From contig JBFLYC010000001.1 in NCBI GenBank assembly GCA_040756735.1, positions 174,553-238,552 on the forward strand: a DNA stretch of 64,000 bases, given 5' to 3'. This stretch comes from JBFLYC01 sp040756735 (lineage in GTDB: Bacteria > Bacillota > DSM-16504 > Desulfitibacterales > Desulfitibacteraceae). Below the pieces are notes generated by a model, which was not told the origin of the DNA, did not search any database, and saw nothing but the letters and a program-made list of their open reading frames with translations. Position numbers and translations under genes: made by a program. Positions 7,764-16,173 of this stretch are shown one piece after another; within the stretch, counting starts at the first letter, position 1, and each line of letters begins with the position of its first letter.

Positions 7764-8489
7764 TTACTGATGATGAGGGTTTTGCATGTGATGTTGATGC
7801 TGATTATGATATTGCCCTCTTGGATTAGTAAAATGAGGTGGAGTTGGGCTTGGCGCTTGAAAATGTTTGCCACCTGCAGATAAATCAAAATAAAGTCTGG
7901 CATCTTTATCCACACCAAAATCTCTATTAGAACCTGCGTGGCTGACTTTATTCAAAGCTTCTCTAAACAAAGCATTATGGGCTTCTTCTCTGTTTAAAAG
8001 AAAATCAATGGCTTCCCTGACTCCTTTGTCATTGATTTGTCTGTATAAATACTCATACACTACTTTTGCTCTTTGCTCAGCGGCAATATTAGACAAAAGA
8101 TCTGCTGGTAAGTCTCCAGTTGTATCAATAAAATTACCTGTCCAAGGGACCCCTGATGAGTTAGCTAGCATGGGAGACAACCCACCCAAGACATGAGGTT
8201 GCAGATTCCCGATTGCATTATATCCCTGAAGGTCATGCCCATTTAACATATTGATCATAGTAGCAACCATTTCCATGTGACTAAATTCCTCTGCTGCTAT
8301 GTCTAAAAATAAATCCTTAATAGCCTTATCCTGTACCCTAAAACTCTGTATAAAGTACTGGAGGCCAGCCTTTAACTCTCCATTAGCTCCGCCCAATTGT
8401 TCCTGCAGCATGGCTGCATAGGTAGGGTTAGGGCTATCCACTCTGACCGGATGAAGAAGCTGTTTTTCATGTTTAAACAATCTGATCAA
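7764..8489 (-). CDS. manganese catalase (CotJC-like)
   Basis: Ferritin-like dimanganese catalase, 241 residues; family members include the spore-coat protein CotJC. Ligand motifs of the four-helix bundle are visible: LQEQLGGANGELKAGLQYF (Glu), AAEEFSHMEMVATM (Glu and His), AAEQRAKVVYEYL (Glu) and REEAHNALF (Glu and His). The last ~30 residues form a Pro/Gln/His-rich tail (QYHNQHQHH then MQNPHHQ) that is probably flexible and could bind metal. Given sigK nearby, spore-coat or peroxide-protection roles are both plausible. It stands alone, ending at the terminator at 7708-7742. Confidence 0.9.
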   Translation of the reverse strand: MIRLFKHEKQLLHPVRVDSPNPTYAAMLQEQLGGANGELKAGLQYFIQSFRVQDKAIKDLFLDIAAEEFSHMEMVATMINMLNGHDLQGYNAIGNLQPHVLGGLSPMLANSSGVPWTGNFIDTTGDLPADLLSNIAAEQRAKVVYEYLYRQINDKGVREAIDFLLNREEAHNALFREALNKVSHAGSNRDFGVDKDARLYFDLSAGGKHFQAPSPTPPHFTNPRGQYHNQHQHHMQNPHHQ

Positions 8490-8520
8490 CCCCTTTTGGT
8501 TATCTTTATTTTAGTTTAAC

Positions 8521-10059
8521 CTAATGGGTTTGATTTAATTCTTCTATGATTCTTTTGAATACTGGAGCTGCGTCTTGTCCACCACTTTTTCCTTTCTCCA
8601 CCAAGATCACCACAACATATTGTGGTTTATCAATAGGGTAAAATCCTGCATACCAGGCATTTATGTTATTGCCGCTTTGCGCAGATGCAGTTTTGCCTGC
8701 TGATGGAGCATTTGTAGTCCATGCATTATGACCGGTTCCCCATTTATTCACTGCAAACAACATCTCTTTTACTTCTTTAGCTGTATTTTGAGACCAAATT
8801 CTATAAGGAGGTACTGCTGCCACAGCATGTACTATCTTACCAGAGTGACCAACAATTTCTTTTACTACTCGAGGTGTGACAACATATCCCCCATTGGCAA
8901 TAGATGATAGTAAAACGGCCACTTGTACAGGTGTAATCATAATTCCTTCTTGTCCTAAAGATGCATTGGCAATTTTCCCCGGTCCAAAGTCTATCTGAAT
9001 CTTATCGATAATATTTTGCGGATAACCTAATACTAAATTTTCAGTAAGTCCTACTCTCTCAGAGTATTTGAGCAAATTTTGCCTCCCAAGGCGCAAACCT
9101 AGATTAATAAAAACAGGGTTGCATGAGTGTGCCATTGCTTCAACTAAACTTAATTCGCCATGCCCCTCTTTAAACCAACAGTTTATTTTAAGTCCTGTAT
9201 TAAATTCATAAAATCCATTACATATAAATTTTTCATGGGTTAATGCCAATTCTTCTTCAATTGCTGCTGCTGCAATTAATATCTTAAATAGAGAACCAGG
9301 ATAATAATGTTTAAAAGACTTATTTACGTAGTTTACATCCAAATTGTTTGTAGAAGATATTACATCATTTTGATTGAAATTTGGCCGACTAGCCAATGCT
9401 ATGATATCTCCATTTGCAGGATTCATTACAACTGCAGCACCACTAATTATACTTTGGTCCATGGCTTTCTCAACAATTTCCTGAACATCCTTATTAATTG
9501 TTAAAATCAATGTATTTCTTTCAACATCACCTCTCTCTTCCATCTGAAAACTTAAACCTGGAACAATATTTCCGCGGGCATCCAAGACTATTTTCCATAG
9601 GTATTTTGGAGTACTTTTGAGATAAGTTTCATAAATACTCTCAAGGCCGTTAACACCAACTCCTGCAGTCAAATGACCTATCAAATGTCTAGCTAAAGAA
9701 TTGGCTCCATATCTTTGTATTATTTGCACCGGGTATGATGAAGTAGTGTTTGTATCTATATCAATGGTTTGAACCACTTCGGATCGATCTTCAATTATTA
9801 ATACTTTACGATCATCTGCCACATATACTTCCCTAGCCATGTATTGTTCATCTAAAAGTGAACGCCCTAGTTCATCAGCAATATTACCCCTTGGAAACTC
9901 TTCAATTACTAAATACCTGTTTTGGATTTGAATTGCCTGTCTCTTAAGTTCTTCACCATTTACTATCTGTATTAGAGCTATCTTTGTTGTTAAGATACAA
10001 AACCCAAAAATAAAGAATATTAGGATAATCTCTACCCTTTTACAAAATATTCTCTTCAT
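8521..10059 (-). CDS. class B penicillin-binding protein (transpeptidase)
   Basis: Peptidoglycan D,D-transpeptidase, 512 residues. One N-terminal membrane helix (residues ~10-30), then a dimerisation region (PRGNIADELGRSLL, HLIGHLTAGVGVNGLE), then the transpeptidase. The active-site Ser is in PGSLFK (SxxK), the second motif is SCN in AHSCNPVF, and the third is KTA in SAGKTASAQSG instead of the usual KTG. No glycosyltransferase domain. Its SD (GGAAGGTG) lies inside the terminator hairpin of the preceding gene (see 10063-10110). Elongation, division or sporulation PBP cannot be told from this alone. Confidence 0.9.
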   Translation of the reverse strand: MKRIFCKRVEIILIFFIFGFCILTTKIALIQIVNGEELKRQAIQIQNRYLVIEEFPRGNIADELGRSLLDEQYMAREVYVADDRKVLIIEDRSEVVQTIDIDTNTTSSYPVQIIQRYGANSLARHLIGHLTAGVGVNGLESIYETYLKSTPKYLWKIVLDARGNIVPGLSFQMEERGDVERNTLILTINKDVQEIVEKAMDQSIISGAAVVMNPANGDIIALASRPNFNQNDVISSTNNLDVNYVNKSFKHYYPGSLFKILIAAAAIEEELALTHEKFICNGFYEFNTGLKINCWFKEGHGELSLVEAMAHSCNPVFINLGLRLGRQNLLKYSERVGLTENLVLGYPQNIIDKIQIDFGPGKIANASLGQEGIMITPVQVAVLLSSIANGGYVVTPRVVKEIVGHSGKIVHAVAAVPPYRIWSQNTAKEVKEMLFAVNKWGTGHNAWTTNAPSAGKTASAQSGNNINAWYAGFYPIDKPQYVVVILVEKGKSGGQDAAPVFKRIIEELNQTH

Positions 10060-10062
10060 AAA

Positions 10063-10110
10063 AAAACACCTTCCATATTATGTATCAATATTTTAGACAA
10101 AAGGTGTTTT
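10063..10110 (-). terminator. terminator of the trhP/DUF4911 unit, overlapping the PBP ribosome site
   Basis: Arms AAAACACCTT and AAGGTGTTTT (10 bp), with a second short stem inside the 28 nt loop, followed by seven T directly before the PBP ATG. It begins 7 nt after the DUF4911 stop. The 3' arm contains the PBP SD, so folding would both end upstream transcripts and hide this ribosome site. Confidence 0.78.
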
Positions 10111-10116
10111 GTTTAT

Positions 10117-10341
10117 TCAGATTATTTGGGTTATCGTTAATTCCCTTGGAATGCTTTTAAGTACTACAATTACTTCCTCAACTAAATCAGTAGAAGTCTG
10201 GATCTTGAGTAATGCCTTTGATGAATTAACAGTGCTTACTAAGGCTATACCTTCATATCCTTCAATTATTTTATTAATAAAATCAATATCACAGGATGTA
10301 CAATTTACAAAAATAGTTACTTCTTTAACTATTTCACTCAT
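10117..10341 (-). CDS. DUF4911 domain protein
   Basis: 74 residues, a short alpha/beta protein: EVTIFVNCTSCDIDFINKIIEGYEG, then the strand KALLKIQTS, then VLKSIPRELTITQII. Resembles the DUF4911 family, which is often found next to U32 peptidase genes; its function is unknown. The C-x-x-C pair (NCTSCD) might hold a metal or react with a partner. It overlaps the 3' end of trhP by 8 bp, indicating co-translation and a likely role tied to that enzyme. Confidence 0.75.
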   Translation of the reverse strand: MSEIVKEVTIFVNCTSCDIDFINKIIEGYEGIALVSTVNSSKALLKIQTSTDLVEEVIVVLKSIPRELTITQII

Positions 10342-11560
10342 CTTTTTTTGCCCTTCTGATTATAGTAAATCTCGGCATAGGGTCTGCGCATGTTACCTTT
10401 ACTATCTGTTGCGGATGTGGGGCTTTAGTAATGTTTTCACCATCTTCATTAAACATTTCCTGTACTAATAAAGACTTGTTTTCACCTGCAGGAGGACACA
10501 GTTCTATTAAATCTCCAATTCCAAAATGGTTTCTTTGTTCTATTATCAACTGATTTAATTCAGCATCATATTCATTCACAATACCAATAAAGTCATAGGT
10601 GCGTTTGTACTTTGAGGTTCTATAATTATGATCATTATTGGTGATTTTGTCAAAATAGAATCCTGTGGTATATTCTCGGTGGCTAACTTTACTTACTTCG
10701 TTAAGTAATTGTTCATTAAATTTATAGTTATTTGGATTTTCAACGTAATCATCTATAGCTTGCCTATAGGCCTTAACAACTGTTGTGACATAATGCACAC
10801 TCTTCATTCTTCCCTCGATCTTAAAACTGTCAATCCCTGAATTGATTAACTCTGGTATATGTTCGATAAGACAAAGATCTTTTGAATTAAATATATAACT
10901 TCCCCTTTCATCTTCTTCTATGCCTATCATCTGATCAGGTCTCTTTTCCTCTATTAGATAATACTTATAACGGCATGGATGAGCACATTCCCCTTGGTTT
11001 GCCCCCCTACCAACCAGATAATTACTTAATAAGCACCTACCGGAATATGCCATACACATTGCCCCATGAACAAAAGCTTCAATCTCAACTCCTACTTTCT
11101 GTTTAATTTCCTTGATTTCTTTTAGAGATAGTTCTCTTGCTAACACAATACGTTTAACCCCATATTCCTTCCAAAACTGAGCCGATGACCAGTTAGTTGT
11201 ATTTTCTTGAGTACTAAGATGAATAGGAAGTTCAGGTACTGTTTCCTTTGCAATCCTTATTATTCCTGGGTCTGATACTATTATTCCATCAACATTTTCC
11301 TTATGTAAACTTAAGAGGTAATCATTTAACCCTACAAGATCCTGATTATGCGCAAAAATGTTTACGGTGACATATACCTTCTTATTCATGGAGTGGCTAT
11401 ACATAACTGCTTCACTTATTTCTTCCATGGTAAAATTACCTGCATAAGCTCTAAGTCCCCAGTTCTTTCCTCCAAGATATACTGCATCCGCTCCGAATTG
11501 CAACGCAAATTTTAACTTTTCCATATCTCCTGCTGGAGCTAATAGTTCAGGCTTATTCAA
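10334..11560 (-). CDS. trhP: U32-family tRNA uridine-34 hydroxylase subunit
   Basis: 408 residues, peptidase family U32. Begins KPELLAPAGDMEKLKFAL with YLGGKNWGLRA; the core has four conserved Cys in GAMCMAYSGRCLLSN and NQGECAHPCRYKY, typical of the Fe-S-dependent U32 group, and KIEGRMKSVHY. In Bacillus the homologues YrrN/YrrO (TrhP1/P2) form 5-hydroxyuridine at tRNA wobble U34 using prephenate. Only one U32 gene is present here. Start TTG, SD AAAGGA. It lies 6 bp after trmR, which methylates that hydroxyl, so the two act in sequence. Confidence 0.88.
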   Translation of the reverse strand: MNKPELLAPAGDMEKLKFALQFGADAVYLGGKNWGLRAYAGNFTMEEISEAVMYSHSMNKKVYVTVNIFAHNQDLVGLNDYLLSLHKENVDGIIVSDPGIIRIAKETVPELPIHLSTQENTTNWSSAQFWKEYGVKRIVLARELSLKEIKEIKQKVGVEIEAFVHGAMCMAYSGRCLLSNYLVGRGANQGECAHPCRYKYYLIEEKRPDQMIGIEEDERGSYIFNSKDLCLIEHIPELINSGIDSFKIEGRMKSVHYVTTVVKAYRQAIDDYVENPNNYKFNEQLLNEVSKVSHREYTTGFYFDKITNNDHNYRTSKYKRTYDFIGIVNEYDAELNQLIIEQRNHFGIGDLIELCPPAGENKSLLVQEMFNEDGENITKAPHPQQIVKVTCADPMPRFTIIRRAKKDE

Positions 11561-11566
11561 TAATTG

Positions 11567-12208
11567 TCAATCCTTTCTATATACTACAGCCACACCGTCA
11601 CCTATGGGTAAAATAGTAGTAATTAGATTGGGGTGACTATATAACATATTTAAAAATTCCCTTAATCTTAAAACCAGGGTTCTTTTTCTTCTAGGATATC
11701 GCACTTTAGGAACCACGTAACCCTTGAATAAAACATTATCTGCTACAAGTATACCCCCTGGTAAAAGCAAATTATAAGCATATGTAAAAAAAGAAATATA
11801 CTGGCCTTTTGCTGCGTCAAGAAATATAAAATCATATTCTTGCTGCATGTTTGGTAGTATATCTAAAGCATTACCCAGATGAGAATCGATGATTTCTGTT
11901 AAACCAGCTCTTTGAAAGTATTCCCTGGCTCTTCTCTGCCTTAAATGATTTAATTCAATGGTTGTAACTTTCCCATTAAAGATTTCTGTCGCTCTGGCCA
12001 TCCAAATTGTTGAATATCCTGTTCCTGTCCCAATTTCCAAAATCCTTTTACTCTTAGTAATGGTTACTAAGAGATGTAGTAATTGAGCTACTTGAGGTTG
12101 AGCAATAGGAATATTATCCTCAAATCCTTCACATTCAATCTTTTTTAACAAACTATCTCTTTGGGGTACAAAAGTCTTTAGGTAATCTGCAAGTAAAACT
12201 TGCTTCAC
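11567..12208 (-). CDS. trmR: tRNA 5-hydroxyuridine methyltransferase (YrrM/TrmR)
   Basis: Class I SAM-dependent O-methyltransferase, 213 residues. SAM-binding motif ILEIGTGTGYSTIWMA (residues ~55-70), TIELN, DFIFLDAAKGQY with the metal-ligand Asp, and VADNVLFKG. In Bacillus subtilis YrrM (TrmR) converts ho5U34 in tRNA to mo5U34. Placement between mltG and the U32 gene matches the Bacillus order, supporting orthology over a catechol-type methyltransferase. Start GTG with AGGTGG upstream. Confidence 0.88.
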   Translation of the reverse strand: MKQVLLADYLKTFVPQRDSLLKKIECEGFEDNIPIAQPQVAQLLHLLVTITKSKRILEIGTGTGYSTIWMARATEIFNGKVTTIELNHLRQRRAREYFQRAGLTEIIDSHLGNALDILPNMQQEYDFIFLDAAKGQYISFFTYAYNLLLPGGILVADNVLFKGYVVPKVRYPRRKRTLVLRLREFLNMLYSHPNLITTILPIGDGVAVVYRKD

Positions 12209-12232
12209 TTAAGTCCACCTACTTAAATAAAC

Positions 12233-13273
12233 TTATTTTAAATATTTATTTTTTGCGCTAATATGTTCCTGTAAGGTTCTGCTGAAGTGGTGAGAACCAT
12301 CCGGTTTAGCAACAAAAAACAGATAATCATCATCACTAGGATATAATGCTGCGTGTATGGCTCCTTTGCCAGGGGCTGCAATGGGACCAGGAGGTAATCC
12401 CGAATTCCGATATGTGTTATAAGGTGAATCAATTTCCAAATCACTTAGTAAGAGAGTTTCTTTTACTTCTCCAAGGGCATATTGTACTGTAGCACAAGAT
12501 TCCAAGCGCATGTTTTTTTGCAAACGATTATGAAATACTGCTGACGCAATTGCCTGCTCCCCAGGAAGTCTTATTTCCCTTTCAATTATAGATGCCAGAG
12601 TAACTACCTGCACAATGTTCAAGTTCATTTCATCCATTTGGTTCCTATATTCATCATTAAAAATATTAACAAACCTATCTAACATCATTTGGATTACTTT
12701 TTCTTCAGAATAACCTTCAGGTATCTTATAAGTATCAGGAAAAAGGAATCCCTCTAATCTTGATGAGTTCTTAGGAAGTTCATCAATCCATGGAAAATTA
12801 AATTCACCATGCTCAGCCAAGTCTAAGAATGACTGGGAAGAGACTATTCCATCCTTTTCTAATAAAGCCGCTGTTTGTGCCAGTGTCAATCCTTCAGGTA
12901 TTGTAAAAGATATAAGATTTGTGCGACCTTTAGATAACTCAGCTACAATATCATTAAGTTTCATAGCAGGGCTAAGCTCGTAACTACCCGCTTTGAGACT
13001 TCTATCAAGACCTTCGTTTCTTACATATAAGACAAAAAATGTTATATTTTTAATTAGTCCTTTTTCATAGAGCAGGCGAGCTATCTGTCTGGTCCCTGTT
13101 TTTGGCTGTATTTCAACACTAACAATTTCGCTACTATCTTTATTAACAGGAAGCTTCATTTGTTCTACTGCAAAGTAACTGATAACCATGACAATTGCTA
13201 TAAGAAATGTAATAAGATAGAACAGCTTTATTCGAAACACTTTGTTTGAATTAACATTTGCCTTAGGTTCCAT
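12233..13273 (-). CDS. mltG: endolytic murein transglycosylase
   Basis: Cuts nascent glycan strands in the membrane and sets their length. I chose the ATG at 13273 (346 residues; GAGGGG upstream), giving MEPKANVNSNKVFRIK then one membrane helix (residues ~17-37), a LysM-like region and the YceG catalytic domain. Seen: PEGLTLAQTA, FLFPDTYKI, the catalytic Glu in LASIIEREIRLP, VFHNRLQKNMRLESC, and NTYRNSGLPPGPIAAPG. It is followed after 24 bp by trmR, as in other Firmicutes. Confidence 0.93.
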   Translation of the reverse strand: MEPKANVNSNKVFRIKLFYLITFLIAIVMVISYFAVEQMKLPVNKDSSEIVSVEIQPKTGTRQIARLLYEKGLIKNITFFVLYVRNEGLDRSLKAGSYELSPAMKLNDIVAELSKGRTNLISFTIPEGLTLAQTAALLEKDGIVSSQSFLDLAEHGEFNFPWIDELPKNSSRLEGFLFPDTYKIPEGYSEEKVIQMMLDRFVNIFNDEYRNQMDEMNLNIVQVVTLASIIEREIRLPGEQAIASAVFHNRLQKNMRLESCATVQYALGEVKETLLLSDLEIDSPYNTYRNSGLPPGPIAAPGKGAIHAALYPSDDDYLFFVAKPDGSHHFSRTLQEHISAKNKYLK

Positions 13274-13372
13274 AATTGCTTCGCCCCTCAAATTTGCTGT
13301 CATTTATTATACATTTATATTAATATTTGTACAAGCGCATGGTTCATGTTTCATTTTGCACATGGCTAATTC

Positions 13373-14776
13373 TTAATAAGCAATACTGCGCCATGACCTA
13401 CCACCGTTTTTTCGTAATTGCGCCCTGTCCACTAAATCCATGGCCTGCCTATTTGCTTCCTCTAATACTAATCTTTCATTAAGGTTATTAAATACAAAAT
13501 CTTCTACAATACACTTTCCATTGATGATTACAGTTTCAACATTTATACTTGAACCTGAATATATTAATGTTGAAACTGGATTATGCATGGGTACTGATCG
13601 AGCGGAAATAAGCGGATTAAAAACGAATAAATCCGCCTTTTTCCCAACTTCTAAGGATCCTATTTCATTTTCCATTCCAATTGCTCTTGCACCATCAATG
13701 GTAGCCATCTCTAATACTCTCTCTGCTGTAATAACAGTCGGGTCAAGTGAATTGACTTTGTGTAATAGTGCTGTGGTTTTTAAAACTTCAAGCATATCAT
13801 TAGTATTATTACTTGCTGCACCATCTGTTGCAACTCCCACAGCCACTCCTCTTTCAACTAAATCTGGTATAGGAGCAACACCAGAAGATAAGTACATGTT
13901 GCTCACCGGATTATGGCTAACAGCTGTTTTAGTAGCTTTGGTTAGTCTGATTTCGCGCTTAGTAAGGTGTACACAATGGACCATTAGAGTTCTTGGTCCT
14001 AACAAGCTGTTTTTCTCAAGAAACTCAATATCATTACACCCATGAAGCATTTCTGAAGCTCTTCTGTCAAAAGGAGTTTCTGAAATATGAACTGATAAGC
14101 CTGTATCATATTCGCCCATCAAATCTTTTATTAGTTTAAACATTTTACATGTATTTGACCAAACTGCAGCAGGCGCAAGCCAAACTTTTATTAGTCCATT
14201 TTTATTATGATATTGTTGATGCAATTTCTTGAAATCATTCATCGCATCTTCTTCTTTTTGCATGATTTCTTCCGGAATTCCAAACTGTTTACCTGTTGTC
14301 ATCATTCCTCTTCCAAATACTGCCCGGATGCCTATTTTTAAAAAAGTATCAATGATTGGTTGAGAAAGATTAACTTTAGGGTGAGGATACATATATTCAA
14401 CCATTGTAGTGGCACCAGAACGTATGCAATCAAGACTGCCTAAATACGTAGCCATTTCAACATCTTTTTCATTTAGATGAATTGCGCTTGGTGCTGTCAT
14501 TGTAGCTAACCAGTCAGCTAGAACTTTATCATCACCCATGCCTTTCAATAACGTCTGAAAAAGATGATTGTGTGTATTGATAAGCCCGGGAAAAACAGCC
14601 TTTCCATGCAAATCTATTTCTTTTTTAACGTTGGTAACAAGTTTGTTCACCTCTTGCGTAGTTCCAATTGCAGATATACTGTCACCTGTTATGGCAATAG
14701 CCCCGTCTTCAATTATCTCTCTACTATTGTTTACTGTAACTATCGTTCCACCTTTTAAAAGAATATCAACATCCAT
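13373..14776 (-). CDS. amidohydrolase of the ATZ/TRZ (SAH/purine deaminase-like) group
   Basis: Cytosolic metal-dependent deaminase of 467 residues. Metal-site motifs in order: NTHNHLFQTLLKG (HxH), VHISET (His), MVHCVHL (His), VATDGAASNN (Asp). C-terminal GSLEVGKKADLFVFN is shared by S-adenosylhomocysteine/methylthioadenosine deaminases, guanine deaminase and triazine hydrolases. Substrate cannot be fixed; a purine or nucleoside is likely, and two nucleoside-type importers are encoded nearby. AAGGAGG precedes the ATG. It sits between the DUF1292 terminator and mltG, interrupting a run that is usually contiguous, so it may be a later insertion. Confidence 0.85.
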   Translation of the reverse strand: MDVDILLKGGTIVTVNNSREIIEDGAIAITGDSISAIGTTQEVNKLVTNVKKEIDLHGKAVFPGLINTHNHLFQTLLKGMGDDKVLADWLATMTAPSAIHLNEKDVEMATYLGSLDCIRSGATTMVEYMYPHPKVNLSQPIIDTFLKIGIRAVFGRGMMTTGKQFGIPEEIMQKEEDAMNDFKKLHQQYHNKNGLIKVWLAPAAVWSNTCKMFKLIKDLMGEYDTGLSVHISETPFDRRASEMLHGCNDIEFLEKNSLLGPRTLMVHCVHLTKREIRLTKATKTAVSHNPVSNMYLSSGVAPIPDLVERGVAVGVATDGAASNNTNDMLEVLKTTALLHKVNSLDPTVITAERVLEMATIDGARAIGMENEIGSLEVGKKADLFVFNPLISARSVPMHNPVSTLIYSGSSINVETVIINGKCIVEDFVFNNLNERLVLEEANRQAMDLVDRAQLRKNGGRSWRSIAY

Positions 14777-14949
14777 TACATTTCCTCCTTGTGTTAGTGC
14801 TGCATAAGGCGCTTTTTCTACAGCATCCTATGAGTAATACTTATCAAAAGGCTTTTTCTTTTTGCTTTTTAATCAATTTTTATTTAATTTAACCTATATT
14901 ACTAAAGTTTAGCATGATTAAACAAGAAAATAAATATCGAAATTTACTA

Positions 14950-14977
14950 CAAAAAAGAGACTGAATCTTCAGTCCCT
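14950..14977 (-). terminator. terminator of the alaS-ireB-ruvX-DUF1292 run
   Basis: Stem GACTGA/TCAGTC, extended by flanking GG/CT pairs, 4 nt loop, followed by TCTTTTTTG, 46 nt after the DUF1292 stop. The rest of the 14777-15022 gap is AT-rich; I looked for a purine riboswitch before the amidohydrolase and saw none. Confidence 0.82.
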
Positions 14978-15022
14978 CATACAAAAATATAGGCAAACAT
15001 AAATGACAACAAAAATCCTTGC

Positions 15023-15292
15023 CTATTGAACTCCGTTTTCCCCCACACTTTCTTGCCAAGCATTTGCTACCATTTCCCATTCATCATCATTTTCGATTTC
15101 ATAGAGCATCTCTTCACCATTTTCATCGATTCCAATCTTAAGAATTATTGCCTCTTGACCAGGTTCGCCGTCACTAATGGGTAACAGGATAGCATATTCC
15201 TCTTCATCAACTTCAATTATGTCAATAATTTCAAACTCTAATTCTTCTTCATTTTCGTCTACCAATACAACAATATTGTCTTTTTCTGACAT
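15023..15292 (-). CDS. yrzB: DUF1292 protein (YrzB-like)
   Basis: 89 residues, strongly acidic: VVLVDENEEELEFEIID, then EEEYAILLPIS, then DEWEMVANAWQE near the end. Matches the DUF1292/YrzB family, always short and linked to ruvX in Firmicutes; molecular function unknown. It lies 18 bp after ruvX and ends this operon (terminator at 14950-14977). Confidence 0.85.
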   Translation of the reverse strand: MSEKDNIVVLVDENEEELEFEIIDIIEVDEEEYAILLPISDGEPGQEAIILKIGIDENGEEMLYEIENDDEWEMVANAWQESVGENGVQ

Positions 15293-15310
15293 ATTCGCAC
15301 CACCCTTTTA

Positions 15311-15724
15311 TCATTTAATACTATCTAAATAATTTTGTAAGATAATTACAGCTGCCAGTTTATCCACCACTTTTTTCCTCTTCTTTCTGGAAACATCCCC
15401 TGTAATTAACATTTTGTGAACGCTTAACGTTGAAAATCTCTCATCCCAGTACTTAACCGACAATTCAACTTTTTGTTGCAAATATAAGCCAAATTCTTGC
15501 ACTTTTTGTGCTGCTGGTCCTAGGGACCCGTTGATATTCCTTGGCAACCCAATTACCAACAATTCTACTTGGTATTCTCTACTTAAACTTGCAATCTTTT
15601 CACAATCACTTTCTATATTTTCTCTAATTAATGTTTGCAAACCTTGAGCGGTAATCCTTAATGGATCACTAATTGCTATTCCTATATATTTTTCCCCAAC
15701 ATCTAAGCCCATAATTCTTTTCAT
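15311..15724 (-). CDS. ruvX: Holliday junction resolvase-like protein / pre-16S rRNA nuclease YqgF
   Basis: RNase H-fold nuclease of 137 residues. Seen: GLDVGEKYIGIAISDP with the catalytic Asp, LLVIGLPRNINGSLGPAAQKV, and YWDERFSTLSVHKML with an acidic pair; KKRKKVVDKLAAVIILQNYL at the end. In bacteria YqgF is mainly implicated in 16S rRNA 5'-end maturation. It is separated from ireB by 83 bp holding the hairpin at 15767-15790. Confidence 0.92.
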   Translation of the reverse strand: MKRIMGLDVGEKYIGIAISDPLRITAQGLQTLIRENIESDCEKIASLSREYQVELLVIGLPRNINGSLGPAAQKVQEFGLYLQQKVELSVKYWDERFSTLSVHKMLITGDVSRKKRKKVVDKLAAVIILQNYLDSIK

Positions 15725-15766
15725 TGCACTACACCTCTAAAATCTCTCTAATGAAGCTTAAAGATT

Positions 15767-15790
15767 AAAACCCCATGCTTTAGCACAGGG
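15767..15790 (-). terminator. hairpin between ireB and ruvX, weak terminator/attenuator
   Basis: On the - strand CCCTGTGC-TAAA-GCATGGGG followed by TTTTAATC. The 8 bp stem has two G-U pairs and the T-run is short, so partial termination inside the operon is likely rather than full arrest. Confidence 0.45.
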
Positions 15791-15807
15791 CCGTTATCCA
15801 CCTAGAG

Positions 15808-16065
15808 CTAATCTTCAAGATACTTTAGCAAAAGCTCTTCTAAAAGGTCATCACGTTCTAATTTTTTGATTAGGCTTCTTGCATTATTGTGGCTAGTTAT
15901 ATAGGCAGGGTCACCGGACAATAAATACCCTACCAACTGATTAATCGGGTTATAACCTTTTTCCTTTAATGCATTATAGACTTGAACTAATATATCCTTA
16001 GCCCTCAGTTCATCTTCTTTTTTTACCTTAAACATCATGGTTTGATCTATATTATCATTTACCAA
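15808..16065 (-). CDS. ireB: IreB/YrzL family regulatory protein (UPF0297)
   Basis: 85 residues from a TTG start at 16065 preceded by GGGAGGG; the longer frame to 16152 adds unrelated residues. Begins VNDNIDQTMMFKV, then NALKEKGYNPINQLVGYLLS and GDPAYITSHNNARSLI, the family's invariant core, and ends DLLEELLLKYLE. In Enterococcus IreB is a small dimer phosphorylated by the PASTA kinase IreK that modulates cephalosporin tolerance. The alaS-ireB-ruvX-DUF1292 order is the standard Firmicute one. Confidence 0.92.
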   Translation of the reverse strand: MVNDNIDQTMMFKVKKEDELRAKDILVQVYNALKEKGYNPINQLVGYLLSGDPAYITSHNNARSLIKKLERDDLLEELLLKYLED

Positions 16066-16173
16066 GTTAATCCCTCCCCGGAGATCAGGCGCTTTAATTA
16101 GTGTTTCTCCGCATTGGATTAATATTCCTCTATTGGAAAAACAAAATTCCATAATTTATTTTTAAAATTTACT

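Noticed and set aside
14777..14949. Possible purine riboswitch before the amidohydrolase
   Set aside because: The conserved loop sequences of the purine aptamer are not present; only A-rich sequence and a weak stem.
15767..15790. Hairpin resembling an IS200/IS605 end
   Set aside because: No transposase or TnpB remnant near and the flanking genes are in ancestral order; a weak terminator is simpler.
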